Shown here: positions 53,340-61,625 of the stretch, one piece after another
How the letters are laid out: each line of letters opens with the position of its first letter
Numbering within the stretch: position 1 is the stretch's first letter
Assembly (NCBI RefSeq): GCF_000307265.1
Contig: NZ_DF158896.1
Location: forward strand, 473,209-537,208
Origin: Oscillibacter ruminantium GH1
GTDB lineage: Bacteria; Bacillota; Clostridia; Oscillospirales; Oscillospiraceae
Direction of reading: 5' to 3'
Length of the DNA: 64,000 nucleotides
The notes under the pieces: generated by a model
Seen by the model: the letters and a program-made list of their open reading frames with translations, nothing else
Told to the model about the DNA's origin: nothing
Database searches by the model: none
Position numbers and translations under genes: made by a program

Positions 53340-53485
53340 AAAATGTGACAGTCCGGCGGGTATTCCCCGACAGCCCAGGCACTTCGGAGCAGGCAGCTCC
53401 AAAACCCTTCGGCGATGTTCCCTTTCCCGCGACGGCTGCCTGCCGTCAATCCGCGGTACTGATGAACCTCGCGCCTCTATCTGAG
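53340..53485 (-). ncRNA. Lysine riboswitch (L box)
   Basis: Minus strand shows the lysine aptamer blocks in order: GATAGAGGCGCGAGG, CATCAGTA, GGGAAAGGGAACATCGCCGAAG, GTGCCTGGGCTGTCGGGGAA and the closing GGACTGTCAC. Lysine binding should allow the downstream terminator to form and stop transporter expression. Confidence 0.95.
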
Positions 53486-53502
53486 CGATTCAATTTTTAC
53501 GT

Positions 53503-53531
53503 ATCCTACCACGGGAAATGGGTTCTGTCAA
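53503..53531 (-). promoter_or_regulatory. Promoter of the lysine transporter operon
   Basis: TTGACA at 53526-53531, 17-base spacer, TAGGAT at 53503-53508, minus strand. The remaining stretch to 53890 shows no gene. Confidence 0.8.
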
Positions 53532-53890
53532 CTCCGCTCCCAAGGTTTTTCTGCATTTTTGTGCAAAGTGCAACACTTTTTTAACGGGGGAGATGAGACA
53601 TTCAGACTCCTTTCTTTGCTGCGGAGCGATAGCTGTTCCGATTAAAAGCAGCCTTACGCCTGTGGCTTTTTTTGCATTGTGATGTTGGAGTCCTTGGCGG
53701 ATGCCAGCCCGTCTGCATCCTTCGCCGTGCGCTGCGCAAAAATGCGCGCAATCCGTTCACTCGTTTTTGGTTGGAACAGCTATATTTTTAAAAAATGCTT
53801 TTCAAAGCCGGAGGGAAATGGTATAGTGAGAACGAAAGGTAGGATCCGGCGAAGCGGTGTTTACGCTGGTCGGATGAATGGGGTACATGC

Positions 53891-54430
53891 GTGGAAGTGA
53901 TTGAACTTGGCGTTTTGAATTGGATACAGGCAAACTGCCGGACAGAGTTTTTGGACGCGGTGATGCCGGCAATCAGCGCGCTGTGCGCGCACGGAGAAAT
54001 TTGGATTTTATTGGCGGTGATTCTGCTGATGATAAAGCGGCACCGGCGGACCGGCATCGTGCTGATGCTGGCTCTGGTGCTGGACGTCCTTTCCTGCAAC
54101 GGGATTCTCAAGCCGTTGGTGGCGCGGGTGCGTCCTTGCGATGTGAATGAGGCGGTCGTGCTGCTGGTTTCCCGTCCAACGGACTGGTCGTTTCCATCCG
54201 GACACACGGCGGCGTCCTTCGCCGCGGTGGGGGCGCTGCTGGCGGAAAGAAGCGCACTCATAAAACCGGCCTTTGTTCTGGCGGTACTGATTGCCTTTTC
54301 CCGGCTATATCTGTACGTTCACTGGCCCAGCGATGTGCTGGCCGGAGCGGTTTTGGGAACTGCATTGGGATTTGCAGCCAGCTGGATCGTGAAACGGATT
54401 GAAAAGAAAACGGGACGGGTCTTGTCCTAA
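53891..54430 (+). CDS. PAP2 family phosphatase, BcrC-like
   Basis: 179 aa from a GTG; no in-frame ATG upstream. Membrane protein of five to six helices with the three PAP2 motifs: KPLVARVRPC, SFPSGHTAASF and SRLYLYVHWPSDVLAG. Probably an undecaprenyl-pyrophosphate phosphatase or lipid phosphatase acting outside the membrane. Confidence 0.9.
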   Translation: MEVIELGVLNWIQANCRTEFLDAVMPAISALCAHGEIWILLAVILLMIKRHRRTGIVLMLALVLDVLSCNGILKPLVARVRPCDVNEAVVLLVSRPTDWSFPSGHTAASFAAVGALLAERSALIKPAFVLAVLIAFSRLYLYVHWPSDVLAGAVLGTALGFAASWIVKRIEKKTGRVLS

Positions 54431-54447
54431 CGGAAAGAGGGAGAGAC

Positions 54448-56436
54448 GTGAAAAACACGCGGGGCAAGCAGAAGATCCTGCTGGTGGACGGAGACGGCGA
54501 ACGCCGCCGACAGATGACCGAGGTACTGCAAAGCGTGTTCCATGTGATACCGGCATTTGACGGAGAGATGGCGGTGGATGTTTTACACAGCCGTCAGGAT
54601 TTTGCGGCGATTGTATTGCAGTGCCGCTTGTTTGACTTCAGCGGGTTTGACGTGATGGGCTTCCTTCACACGAACCGGTCACTGGTAGGCATCCCTGTGA
54701 TCGCCATGGGCGGGGCGGAGGATGAGCTGAAAGCATTGTCTTTGGGCGCGGTGGCTTTCGTCCAGCAGCCCAAGGAACCGTATCTGATCTCTTACCAAAT
54801 TCAGAATCTGGTGGGTCTTGTCTGGTCTGACCGGGACTGCGACATGCTGACCGGTGTTTTGCAATGGGAGCCGTTTTTACAAAAATGCCGGGATATTCTG
54901 GAACAGTCGGAACGGGAGAGAAGACCCGAGCAATGGGCCATGGTTTTTTTAAATGTAGACCGATTTAAGGTGTTTAACGACCTGTTCGGACGGACGATGG
55001 GGGATCAACTCCTGCGGAATCTGGCGGCGAGGCTGATCGTGATGAAGGGCGTCCATTGCGTGGGCCGTGTGGGCGGAGATCGGTTTGTGCTGCTGTGCCG
55101 CATGGAGGAGTTGGAACTGGGCCGGTTCCGCCAGCTGGGGCCGGAGCTGATGCGCCGCCTGCACCTGAAATACGGGTTGCATATCTGCTGCGGTATTTAT
55201 GAGATCGACGATCTGACGATTCCGGTGGGCGAGATCTGTGACCGCGCCCAAATCGCGCAGGAGACGATCTCCGGGCGGAGCGACCAGAGCGTGGTACTTT
55301 ATGATGAGGAACTGCGCCGGAGTCTGCGGTGGGAGCAGGAAGTGGTCTCCCAGATGTATGAGGCTCTGGAGCAGGGGCAGTTTCAGGCGTATCTCCAGCC
55401 GATTTTCAGCCTCTCCGGCAATGCGCCGGTATCGGCAGAGGCACTGGTGCGCTGGATTCATCCGGGGCGGGGGGTGATCCCGCCCAATCAATTTATCCCT
55501 ATTTTTGAGCGCAACGGGTTCATTACACGGCTGGATCAGTATATCTGGGAAAAGGTGTTTCAGTATCTGGCCGAGTTCAAGGCGGAGGGTTATCCGGATC
55601 TGACGATCACGGCCAACATGTCCAGACTTGACATCTACAATACGGATGTGTGCAACCAGCTGACGTCTTTGGCAAAGAAGTATGACGTGAGTCCCTCCGC
55701 TTTCCGCATCGAAGTGACGGAGAGCGCCTATATGGATGACCCCCAGCAGCTGCTGGATATGACGAAGCAATTAAACGCGGCGGGGTTTGCCGTGCTGATC
55801 GACGATTTTGGAAGCGGCTATTCCTCCCTGAATATGCTGATGGATATGCCGGTGTCCACGCTGAAGCTGGATATGAGCCTGGTTCGGAGTGTGGGCAGTG
55901 ACGAGCGCGCCAACTGCGTGGTCAACAGTATTCTGCGGATGGCGAAATGGCTGGAAATGGGCGTGGTGGCTGAGGGTGTGGAGACGCAGGCACAGATTGA
56001 CTATCTGCGTGCGATAGGCTGCGACCGGGTGCAGGGATACTATTTTTCCCGCCCGATTCCCAAGTGGGAGTTTTTGCGTCTTCTGGAAAACTATCGGGAT
56101 ACGTCCGTCCGCGAAAAGCCGCCGGTTTTTGACAGGAGCGCGGACACCGGCGAGGTGTGGGGCGCGGTGACGGCCTATGACCGGATGATGCGGGGACGGA
56201 TGGATGCCGCGGCGCTCTATGAGCAGTCCGGCGACATGGCGGAGGTCCTGTGTGTGAACGACTCCTATTACAGGCTGATGGAGAGCTCGCCGGAGCTTTT
56301 GTTCCGCAGCAGCCAGTTGGCCACCGGGAGGATCGCCCTCTGTTTTTACAGGCGCTGGACGCCGCCGCCCAGACCGGAGAGCGGCAGGAACTGGTGGTTC
56401 GGCGATATATGGACGTGGACCGCACGAAAAGTTTGA
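54448..56436 (+). CDS. Receiver-GGDEF-EAL protein, 5' part of a frameshifted gene
   Basis: 662 codons from a GTG. Residues 8-125 are a receiver-like domain with Gln58 where the phosphoacceptor Asp should be. Residues about 135-285 are a GGDEF domain with GGDRF, so probably inactive. Residues about 300-550 are an EAL phosphodiesterase with catalytic signatures intact (SAEALVRW, RIEVTESAYMD, IDDFGSGYSSLNM, AEGVETQAQID). Around 56326-56328 the frame slips: the true continuation (EDRPLFLQALDAAAQTGER) is in the frame of the next entry, and this frame ends in unrelated residues. It would cleave cyclic di-GMP. Confidence 0.85.
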   Translation: MKNTRGKQKILLVDGDGERRRQMTEVLQSVFHVIPAFDGEMAVDVLHSRQDFAAIVLQCRLFDFSGFDVMGFLHTNRSLVGIPVIAMGGAEDELKALSLGAVAFVQQPKEPYLISYQIQNLVGLVWSDRDCDMLTGVLQWEPFLQKCRDILEQSERERRPEQWAMVFLNVDRFKVFNDLFGRTMGDQLLRNLAARLIVMKGVHCVGRVGGDRFVLLCRMEELELGRFRQLGPELMRRLHLKYGLHICCGIYEIDDLTIPVGEICDRAQIAQETISGRSDQSVVLYDEELRRSLRWEQEVVSQMYEALEQGQFQAYLQPIFSLSGNAPVSAEALVRWIHPGRGVIPPNQFIPIFERNGFITRLDQYIWEKVFQYLAEFKAEGYPDLTITANMSRLDIYNTDVCNQLTSLAKKYDVSPSAFRIEVTESAYMDDPQQLLDMTKQLNAAGFAVLIDDFGSGYSSLNMLMDMPVSTLKLDMSLVRSVGSDERANCVVNSILRMAKWLEMGVVAEGVETQAQIDYLRAIGCDRVQGYYFSRPIPKWEFLRLLENYRDTSVREKPPVFDRSADTGEVWGAVTAYDRMMRGRMDAAALYEQSGDMAEVLCVNDSYYRLMESSPELLFRSSQLATGRIALCFYRRWTPPPRPESGRNWWFGDIWTWTARKV

Positions 56437-56963
56437 TGGTCAGCGTGTGCTATATGGGGCGAAAGGACAACAGAAAGCTGTTTTTGGCCCTGTTCCGGGA
56501 CATTTCTCTGCTGAAGCTGACGCTGTCGGCGGAGCGCATTCAGGAGACGGTATCTGCGCCCGCAGCACCACCCCGGGCGCTGGGCTGCGGCAGCTGCCGC
56601 AAGGTGCTGATTGTGGAGGACAATCAGGTGAATCGGCTGGTCCTGCGAAAAATCCTCTCGCAGGACTACAGTATTTTAGAGGCGCCCAACGGAAAAGTGG
56701 GGCTGGATATGTTACATAGCGAGGAGCATATCGCCGCAGTTCTGCTGGATATCATCATGCCCATTATGGACGGATATGAGTTTCTGCGGAAAAAGACGCA
56801 GGACCCGTCGCTGCGGGGGATTCCGGTGCTAGTGCTGTCCCAGTCGGAGAGCCGGGACAGCGAGGAAAAGACCATTCGCATGGGGGCCAGCGGATTTGTG
56901 CGCAAACCCTATGATCCGGAAAATCTGCGAAAGACGCTGGATGCACTTGTGAAAGACAATTGA
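56250..56963 (+). CDS. 3' part of the frameshifted c-di-GMP gene: PAS-like plus receiver
   Basis: Genuine coding in this frame starts about 56328, where it picks up the sequence lost by the preceding frame; independent translation could begin at the ATG at 56409. It encodes the rest of a PAS-like domain (RYMDVDRTKSLMVSVCYMG; LFRDISLLKLTLSAERIQE) and a complete receiver domain with phosphoacceptor Asp in VLLDIIMPIMDGYEF and Lys in VRKPYDP. In the intact ancestor this would be the C-terminus of one protein of about 835 aa. Confidence 0.8.
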   Translation: MCERLLLQADGELAGAFVPQQPVGHREDRPLFLQALDAAAQTGERQELVVRRYMDVDRTKSLMVSVCYMGRKDNRKLFLALFRDISLLKLTLSAERIQETVSAPAAPPRALGCGSCRKVLIVEDNQVNRLVLRKILSQDYSILEAPNGKVGLDMLHSEEHIAAVLLDIIMPIMDGYEFLRKKTQDPSLRGIPVLVLSQSESRDSEEKTIRMGASGFVRKPYDPENLRKTLDALVKDN

Positions 56964-56984
56964 TGGGGGAATCCCCCGGCAACT

Positions 56985-57017
56985 CGCGGCGGCAATGCTT
57001 TTGCCGCCGCGAATTTT
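56985..57017 (+). terminator. Intrinsic terminator
   Basis: 11-bp perfect stem CGCGGCGGCAA-TGCTT-TTGCCGCCGCG followed by AATTTT. Confidence 0.85.
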
Positions 57018-57124
57018 GCGGATGTGAAGCCTGCGGCGTACAAGGGCACAGACCGCACGATCCGCAGCCCGGAGAAATTGAGAGAGTTAAGATGAGAAAG
57101 AGGGCTAACGAGGAAGGGGTTTTT

Positions 57125-58543
57125 ATGCCGAAGTCCAAATCCTATGAAATTGACATGTGTAACGGGCCGGTTTTGAGCAAGATGCTGTTGTTTGCGCTTC
57201 CACTGATGTGTTCCGGAATTTTGCAGCTTTTGTTTAATGCGGCGGACGTCATCGTGGTGGGCCGGTACGCCGGAGATAACTCCATGGCGGCGGTGGGGTC
57301 CAATGCGGCGCTCATCAATCTGCTGACGAATCTGTTCATCGGCCTTTCTGTTGGCGCCAACGTTCTGGCGGCCCGATATTTCGGAGCAAAGCGGGAGGTG
57401 GAGCTTCGCGCCACGGTTCATACGGCCATGCTTTTGGCCCTTTGCAGCGGAGTGGGGCTGATTTTAGCGGGCATGGCGGGTGCGCGGCAGGTTTTGATCT
57501 GGATGCAGGCTCCTCCGGCTGTGTTGGAGTTGGCCGCGCTGTATCTGCGTATTTACTTTTTGGGCATGCCCGCCATGATGGTCTATAATTTCGGCGCGGC
57601 GCTTCTGCGGGCCAAGGGAGACACGCAGAGGCCGCTGTATTTTTTGCTGCTGGCGGGCGTGGTGAACGTGGCGCTGAATCTGCTGCTGGTCATCGTTTTC
57701 CATCTGGGCGTGGCAGGGGTGGCCATTGCCACCGTGGTGTCACAGTGCATTTCCGCCGTGTTGGTGGTGATCTGTCTGGCCCGCGAGACAGGCGGCTTTC
57801 GTCTGGAACTGAAGGCGTTGCAGATTCAAAAGGAACCGTTGAAGGGGATTTTGCGGGTGGGGCTGCCTGCGGGAGTGCAGGGCGTCATCTTCTCTCTTTC
57901 CAACGTGGTGATTCAGTCCTCCATCAATTCTCTGGGAGAGGTGGTCATGGCTGGCAGCGCCGCCGCCGCCAACATAGAAGGATTTGTGTATGCGGCCATG
58001 AACGCCATCTATCAGGCGACGCTGTCCTTTTCCAGCCAGAATACAGGAGCGGGGCAGCTGAACCGCATAAACCGCATCCTATTGACGGGGCAGGGGCTTG
58101 TGACGGTCACCGGAGCGGTGCTGAGCATTGGCGTGTGGCAGGCGGGGCGGCTGCTGCTGGGGATCTATACGGACGACCCTGCGGTGGTCGAAGCCGGTTT
58201 TGTGCGGCTTGGTATCGTGTGCGCGCCCTATGCCATCTGCGGCATGATGGACATCATGGTGGGCGTGCTGCGAGGAATTGGCTATTCCGTGATGCCCATG
58301 ATCGTGTCGCTGATGGGAGTCTGTGCGCTGCGGCTGGTGTGGATCGCCACCGTGTTTCAGATTCCCCAATACCACACGCCGGAGTGTGTGTACTGGTCTT
58401 ACCCCGTGTCTTGGGTCGTCACGCTTTTCGTTCACATTCTCTGTTATCTGTGGGCCAAGCGGAGGACGGACCTGCGCTTTGCCGCCGCAATGGCTGAACG
58501 AAAGGCGGAGAAAGAGCTTAGTCTGTTTGAAAATACAAAATAG
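57125..58543 (+). CDS. MATE family efflux transporter
   Basis: 472 aa; ATG at 57125 after AGGAAGGGG. Twelve helices in two halves. Seen: GPVLSKMLLFALPLMCSGILQLLFNAADVIVVGRYAG at the N-terminus, the GLSVGANVLAARYFGAK segment, FNFGAALLRAKGDTQRPL-type loop, and FSSQNTGAGQLNRINR. Na+ or H+ coupled drug/metabolite exporter; substrate unknown. Confidence 0.93.
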   Translation: MPKSKSYEIDMCNGPVLSKMLLFALPLMCSGILQLLFNAADVIVVGRYAGDNSMAAVGSNAALINLLTNLFIGLSVGANVLAARYFGAKREVELRATVHTAMLLALCSGVGLILAGMAGARQVLIWMQAPPAVLELAALYLRIYFLGMPAMMVYNFGAALLRAKGDTQRPLYFLLLAGVVNVALNLLLVIVFHLGVAGVAIATVVSQCISAVLVVICLARETGGFRLELKALQIQKEPLKGILRVGLPAGVQGVIFSLSNVVIQSSINSLGEVVMAGSAAAANIEGFVYAAMNAIYQATLSFSSQNTGAGQLNRINRILLTGQGLVTVTGAVLSIGVWQAGRLLLGIYTDDPAVVEAGFVRLGIVCAPYAICGMMDIMVGVLRGIGYSVMPMIVSLMGVCALRLVWIATVFQIPQYHTPECVYWSYPVSWVVTLFVHILCYLWAKRRTDLRFAAAMAERKAEKELSLFENTK

Positions 58544-58547
58544 GGGA

Positions 58548-58576
58548 TTGCAAATGCAATAGATCCCCTATATAAT
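58548..58576 (+). promoter_or_regulatory. Promoter of the second nrdD
   Basis: TTGCAA, 17-base spacer, perfect TATAAT. The spacer and flanks form a hairpin-capable palindrome (ATAGGGG-ATTGCA-AA-TGCAAT...CCCCTAT at 58540-58571). Confidence 0.8.
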
Positions 58577-58580
58577 GTGG
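58566..58580. promoter_or_regulatory. NrdR-box-like motif, copy 2
   Basis: CCCTATATAATGTGG overlaps the -10 box of the second nrdD promoter and shares CCCTATATNNTGTGG with 47426-47440. A repressor bound here would block RNA polymerase. Confidence 0.5.
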
Positions 58581-58644
58581 TTTATAATAAAAAAGAATAA
58601 AACAATAGTTTTGGTTTTATGTGAAGAGGGAGCGACAAAGAACC

Positions 58645-60822
58645 ATGAAAATCATTAAGAGAAACGGCAGTGAGTCGGAATTTTATCGCGAAAAGATTGT
58701 GGCCGCTGTGGAAAAAGCCAACCGTGCGGGCGGGCAGACGCCTGAGCTGTCTCAGGCGCAGACGGAGCAGATCGCCCTGAATGTGGAGACGGCGGCGGAA
58801 AAAATCGGCCGCACGCTGAACGTGGAGGAGATTCAGGAGTTGGTGGAGACGGAGTTGATGCGTCACAGCGCCTATGAGACGGCCAAACGCTATATCCGCT
58901 ACCGTTACACCCGAACACTGGCCCGGGCGGCCAATACTACGGACAATCAGATTCTCAGCCTGATTGAATGCAACAACGAAGAAGTCATGCAGGAGAATTC
59001 CAATAAGAATCCCACCGTGAACTCCGTTCAGCGCGATTACATGGCCGGCGAGGTGTCTAAGGACATCACAAAGCGGATTCTTCTGCCGGCGGAGATCGTG
59101 GAGGCGCACGAGGAGGGCATCATCCATTTCCACGATATGGATTATTACGCCCAGCACATGCACAATTGCGATCTTGTGAATCTGGAGGACATGCTGCAAA
59201 ACGGAACGGTGATCTCCGGAACTCTGATTGAAAAGCCCCACAGCTTTTCCACGGCCTGCAACATTGCCACCCAAATCATTGCGCAGGTGGCTTCCAATCA
59301 GTATGGCGGGCAGTCGATTTCTCTGGCTCATCTGGCTCCCTTTGTGCAGATCTCCCGAGAAAAAATCCGGGGTGAGGTGCTGGCGGAGGCAGCTGCCATG
59401 GGCGGACACCCTGACGCGGCCACGCTGGACCGAATCATTGAAAAACGGCTGCGCAGCGAGGTGCGCCGCGGTGTGCAGACCATCCAGTATCAGGTGGTGA
59501 CCCTGTTGACCACCAACGGACAGGCGCCGTTCGTCACGGTGTTTATGTATCTGGGCGAGGTCACCAATCCCCAGACCAAGCGGGATTTGGCCCTTATCAT
59601 CGAAGAGACGCTGACGCAGCGGTATCAGGGCGTTAAAAATGAGGCGGGTGTGTGGATCACCCCCGCATTCCCCAAGCTGATCTACGTGCTGGAGGAGGAC
59701 AACGTCCGCCCTGGAACCCCCTATTATTATTTGACGGAGCTGGCCGCGCGGTGTACCGCCAAGCGCATGGTACCCGACTATATCTCCGAAAAGATCATGC
59801 TGCAAAACAAGGTGGACAAAAACGGCGAGGGCCACTGCTACACCTGCATGGGCTGCCGCTCGTTCCTCACGCCTTATGTGGACCCGGAGACTGGAAAGGG
59901 CAAGTATTACGGGCGGTTTAATCAGGGCGTGGTCACCATCAATCTGGTGGATGCGGCGCTTTCTTCCGGTGGGGACTATGACAAGTTTTGGGAGGTTCTC
60001 GACCACCGGCTGGATTTGTGCTACGAGGCGCTGATGTGCCGCCACAACCGACTGAAGGGGACGCTGTCCGACGCCGCGCCCATCTTGTGGCAGTATGGCG
60101 CGCTGGCGCGCCTGAAAAAGGGCGAGACGATTGACAAGCTGCTCTACAACGGATATTCCACGCTGTCGCTTGGCTATGCGGGCCTGTATGAGTGTGTCCG
60201 CTATATGACCGGGAAAAGCCACACCGACCCCGAGGCCACGCCCTTTGCCCTCTCCGTTATGCATCGGCTCAACGAGGCCACAGCCAAATGGAAGGCACAG
60301 GAGCACATCGACTTTTCTCTGTACGGCACCCCGCTGGAGTCCACCACCTATAAGTTTGCCAAGTGCCTGCAAAAGCGCTTCGGCGTAATTCCGGACGTCA
60401 CCGACAAGGCGTATATCACCAACAGCTACCACGTCCATGTGTCCGAGCCGATCAACGCCTTTGACAAGCTGCAATTTGAATCCCAGTTCCAGACCCTCAG
60501 TCCTGGCGGAGCCATCAGTTATGTGGAGGTTCCCAACATGCAGGACAACATTCCCGCTGTCCTGACCGTGATGGAGTATATCTACGATCATATCATGTAC
60601 GCCGAGTTGAATACCAAGAGCGATTACTGTCAGGTCTGCGGATTCGATGGAGAGATTTCCATCGTGGAAGACGACAACAAGCTGGTATGGGAGTGCCCCA
60701 AGTGCGGCAACCGGGATCAGAACAAACTGAATGTGGCCCGGCGGACCTGCGGCTACATCGGCACGCAGTTCTGGAATCAGGGCCGGACGCAGGAAATCAA
60801 GGAGCGGGTGCTCCACCTGTAA
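58645..60822 (+). CDS. nrdD: Class III ribonucleoside-triphosphate reductase
   Basis: 725 aa; the ATG at 58645 gives the usual MKIIKRNGSE start (ATP-cone, residues 1-90). Barrel segments HFHDMDYYAQHMHNCDLVNLEDML and YLTELAARCTAKRM follow; the end has the zinc site (CQVCGF...CPKCGN) and glycyl-radical motif RRTCGYIGTQFWNQGR. Oxygen-sensitive enzyme making dNTPs from NTPs, usually with formate as reductant. No extra redox domain, unlike the nrdD at 44833. Followed by its activase. Confidence 0.95.
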   Translation: MKIIKRNGSESEFYREKIVAAVEKANRAGGQTPELSQAQTEQIALNVETAAEKIGRTLNVEEIQELVETELMRHSAYETAKRYIRYRYTRTLARAANTTDNQILSLIECNNEEVMQENSNKNPTVNSVQRDYMAGEVSKDITKRILLPAEIVEAHEEGIIHFHDMDYYAQHMHNCDLVNLEDMLQNGTVISGTLIEKPHSFSTACNIATQIIAQVASNQYGGQSISLAHLAPFVQISREKIRGEVLAEAAAMGGHPDAATLDRIIEKRLRSEVRRGVQTIQYQVVTLLTTNGQAPFVTVFMYLGEVTNPQTKRDLALIIEETLTQRYQGVKNEAGVWITPAFPKLIYVLEEDNVRPGTPYYYLTELAARCTAKRMVPDYISEKIMLQNKVDKNGEGHCYTCMGCRSFLTPYVDPETGKGKYYGRFNQGVVTINLVDAALSSGGDYDKFWEVLDHRLDLCYEALMCRHNRLKGTLSDAAPILWQYGALARLKKGETIDKLLYNGYSTLSLGYAGLYECVRYMTGKSHTDPEATPFALSVMHRLNEATAKWKAQEHIDFSLYGTPLESTTYKFAKCLQKRFGVIPDVTDKAYITNSYHVHVSEPINAFDKLQFESQFQTLSPGGAISYVEVPNMQDNIPAVLTVMEYIYDHIMYAELNTKSDYCQVCGFDGEISIVEDDNKLVWECPKCGNRDQNKLNVARRTCGYIGTQFWNQGRTQEIKERVLHL

Positions 60823-60838
60823 GACTTTCATTTGAAAG

Positions 60839-60872
60839 AAAGTCCCGCCGGAGCCTACCGGCGGGACTTTTT
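60839..60872 (+). terminator. Terminator between nrdD and nrdG
   Basis: 13-bp perfect stem AAAGTCCCGCCGG...CCGGCGGGACTTT with TTTTT, 12 bases before nrdG. It should let only part of the transcripts reach the activase gene. Confidence 0.85.
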
Positions 60873-60883
60873 CGAGGTGTGCT

Positions 60884-61402
60884 ATGAATTACGCAACCAT
60901 TAAAATCTGTGACATTGCCAACGGCGTGGGGGTGCGAACCAGTCTGTTCGTGTCCGGCTGCACCCATCATTGCCCCGGCTGTTTCAACGCCGAGGCGCAG
61001 GATTTTCAATACGGAAAGCCCTTTGACAAAAAGACGGAGGATTTTTTGATATCTGAGCTTCAAAAGTCTTACGTCTCGGGGCTGACGCTGCTGGGCGGCG
61101 AGCCGTTTGAACTGGAAAACCAGAGGGCGCTGCTGCCCTTCGTGCGGCGCGTCCGGGAATTGTGTCCCGGAAAGACGGTCTGGGCCTTTTCGGGCTATAC
61201 CTGGGAGGAACTGACAGGGGTGAGCCGCGCCCGATGCGAGGTAACGGACCAGCTTCTGAGCCTTCTGGATGTGTTGGTGGACGGTGAGTTTGTGGAGAGC
61301 CTGAAGGACATCTCGCTGCGCTTTCGGGGCAGCGCCAATCAGCGCATTATCGACGTTCCCGCATCCGTGCGGACGGGGGAGATCGTCCTCTGGAAAGGCT
61401 GA
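60884..61402 (+). CDS. nrdG: Anaerobic RNR activating protein
   Basis: 172 aa, short NrdG1-type radical SAM activase. Cluster cysteines in SGCTHHCPGCFN, SAM-binding LLGGEPFE, and the WAFSGYTWEEL segment. It generates the glycyl radical on the NrdD encoded upstream. Length is normal for the family. Confidence 0.95.
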   Translation: MNYATIKICDIANGVGVRTSLFVSGCTHHCPGCFNAEAQDFQYGKPFDKKTEDFLISELQKSYVSGLTLLGGEPFELENQRALLPFVRRVRELCPGKTVWAFSGYTWEELTGVSRARCEVTDQLLSLLDVLVDGEFVESLKDISLRFRGSANQRIIDVPASVRTGEIVLWKG

Positions 61403-61418
61403 GGCAGAGAAATGCAAA

Positions 61419-61452
61419 GGCGGCCCCGCGCAAAAATTGTGCGGGGCCGCCC
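61419..61452. terminator. Terminator between convergent genes
   Basis: 11-bp GC-rich perfect stem GGCGGCCCCGC...GCGGGGCCGCC flanking an A/T-rich loop, after nrdG. The rest of 61453-61625 shows no gene. Confidence 0.75.
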
Positions 61453-61625
61453 ATCTTATAAAGAAGTTTTACAGCGTTCACCGCCGGAGCGGCAAAAAGG
61501 TTAAATTCCGGGTTCCCCGGCGGTGTATACGTCGGGAGAAACACTTCTTGGCTTGCAAGTTGGAGTTTTCACCACTGCCAGCGGAGAAAATATCTCCACG
61601 GCAAGCCACGACTTTTTTAGCAGAC

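Noticed and set aside
58582-60831. Very long open frame on the minus strand opposite nrdD
   Set aside because: It mirrors the codon pattern of the well-supported nrdD, has no recognisable domain and is His/Arg-rich as antisense frames in GC-rich genes are.
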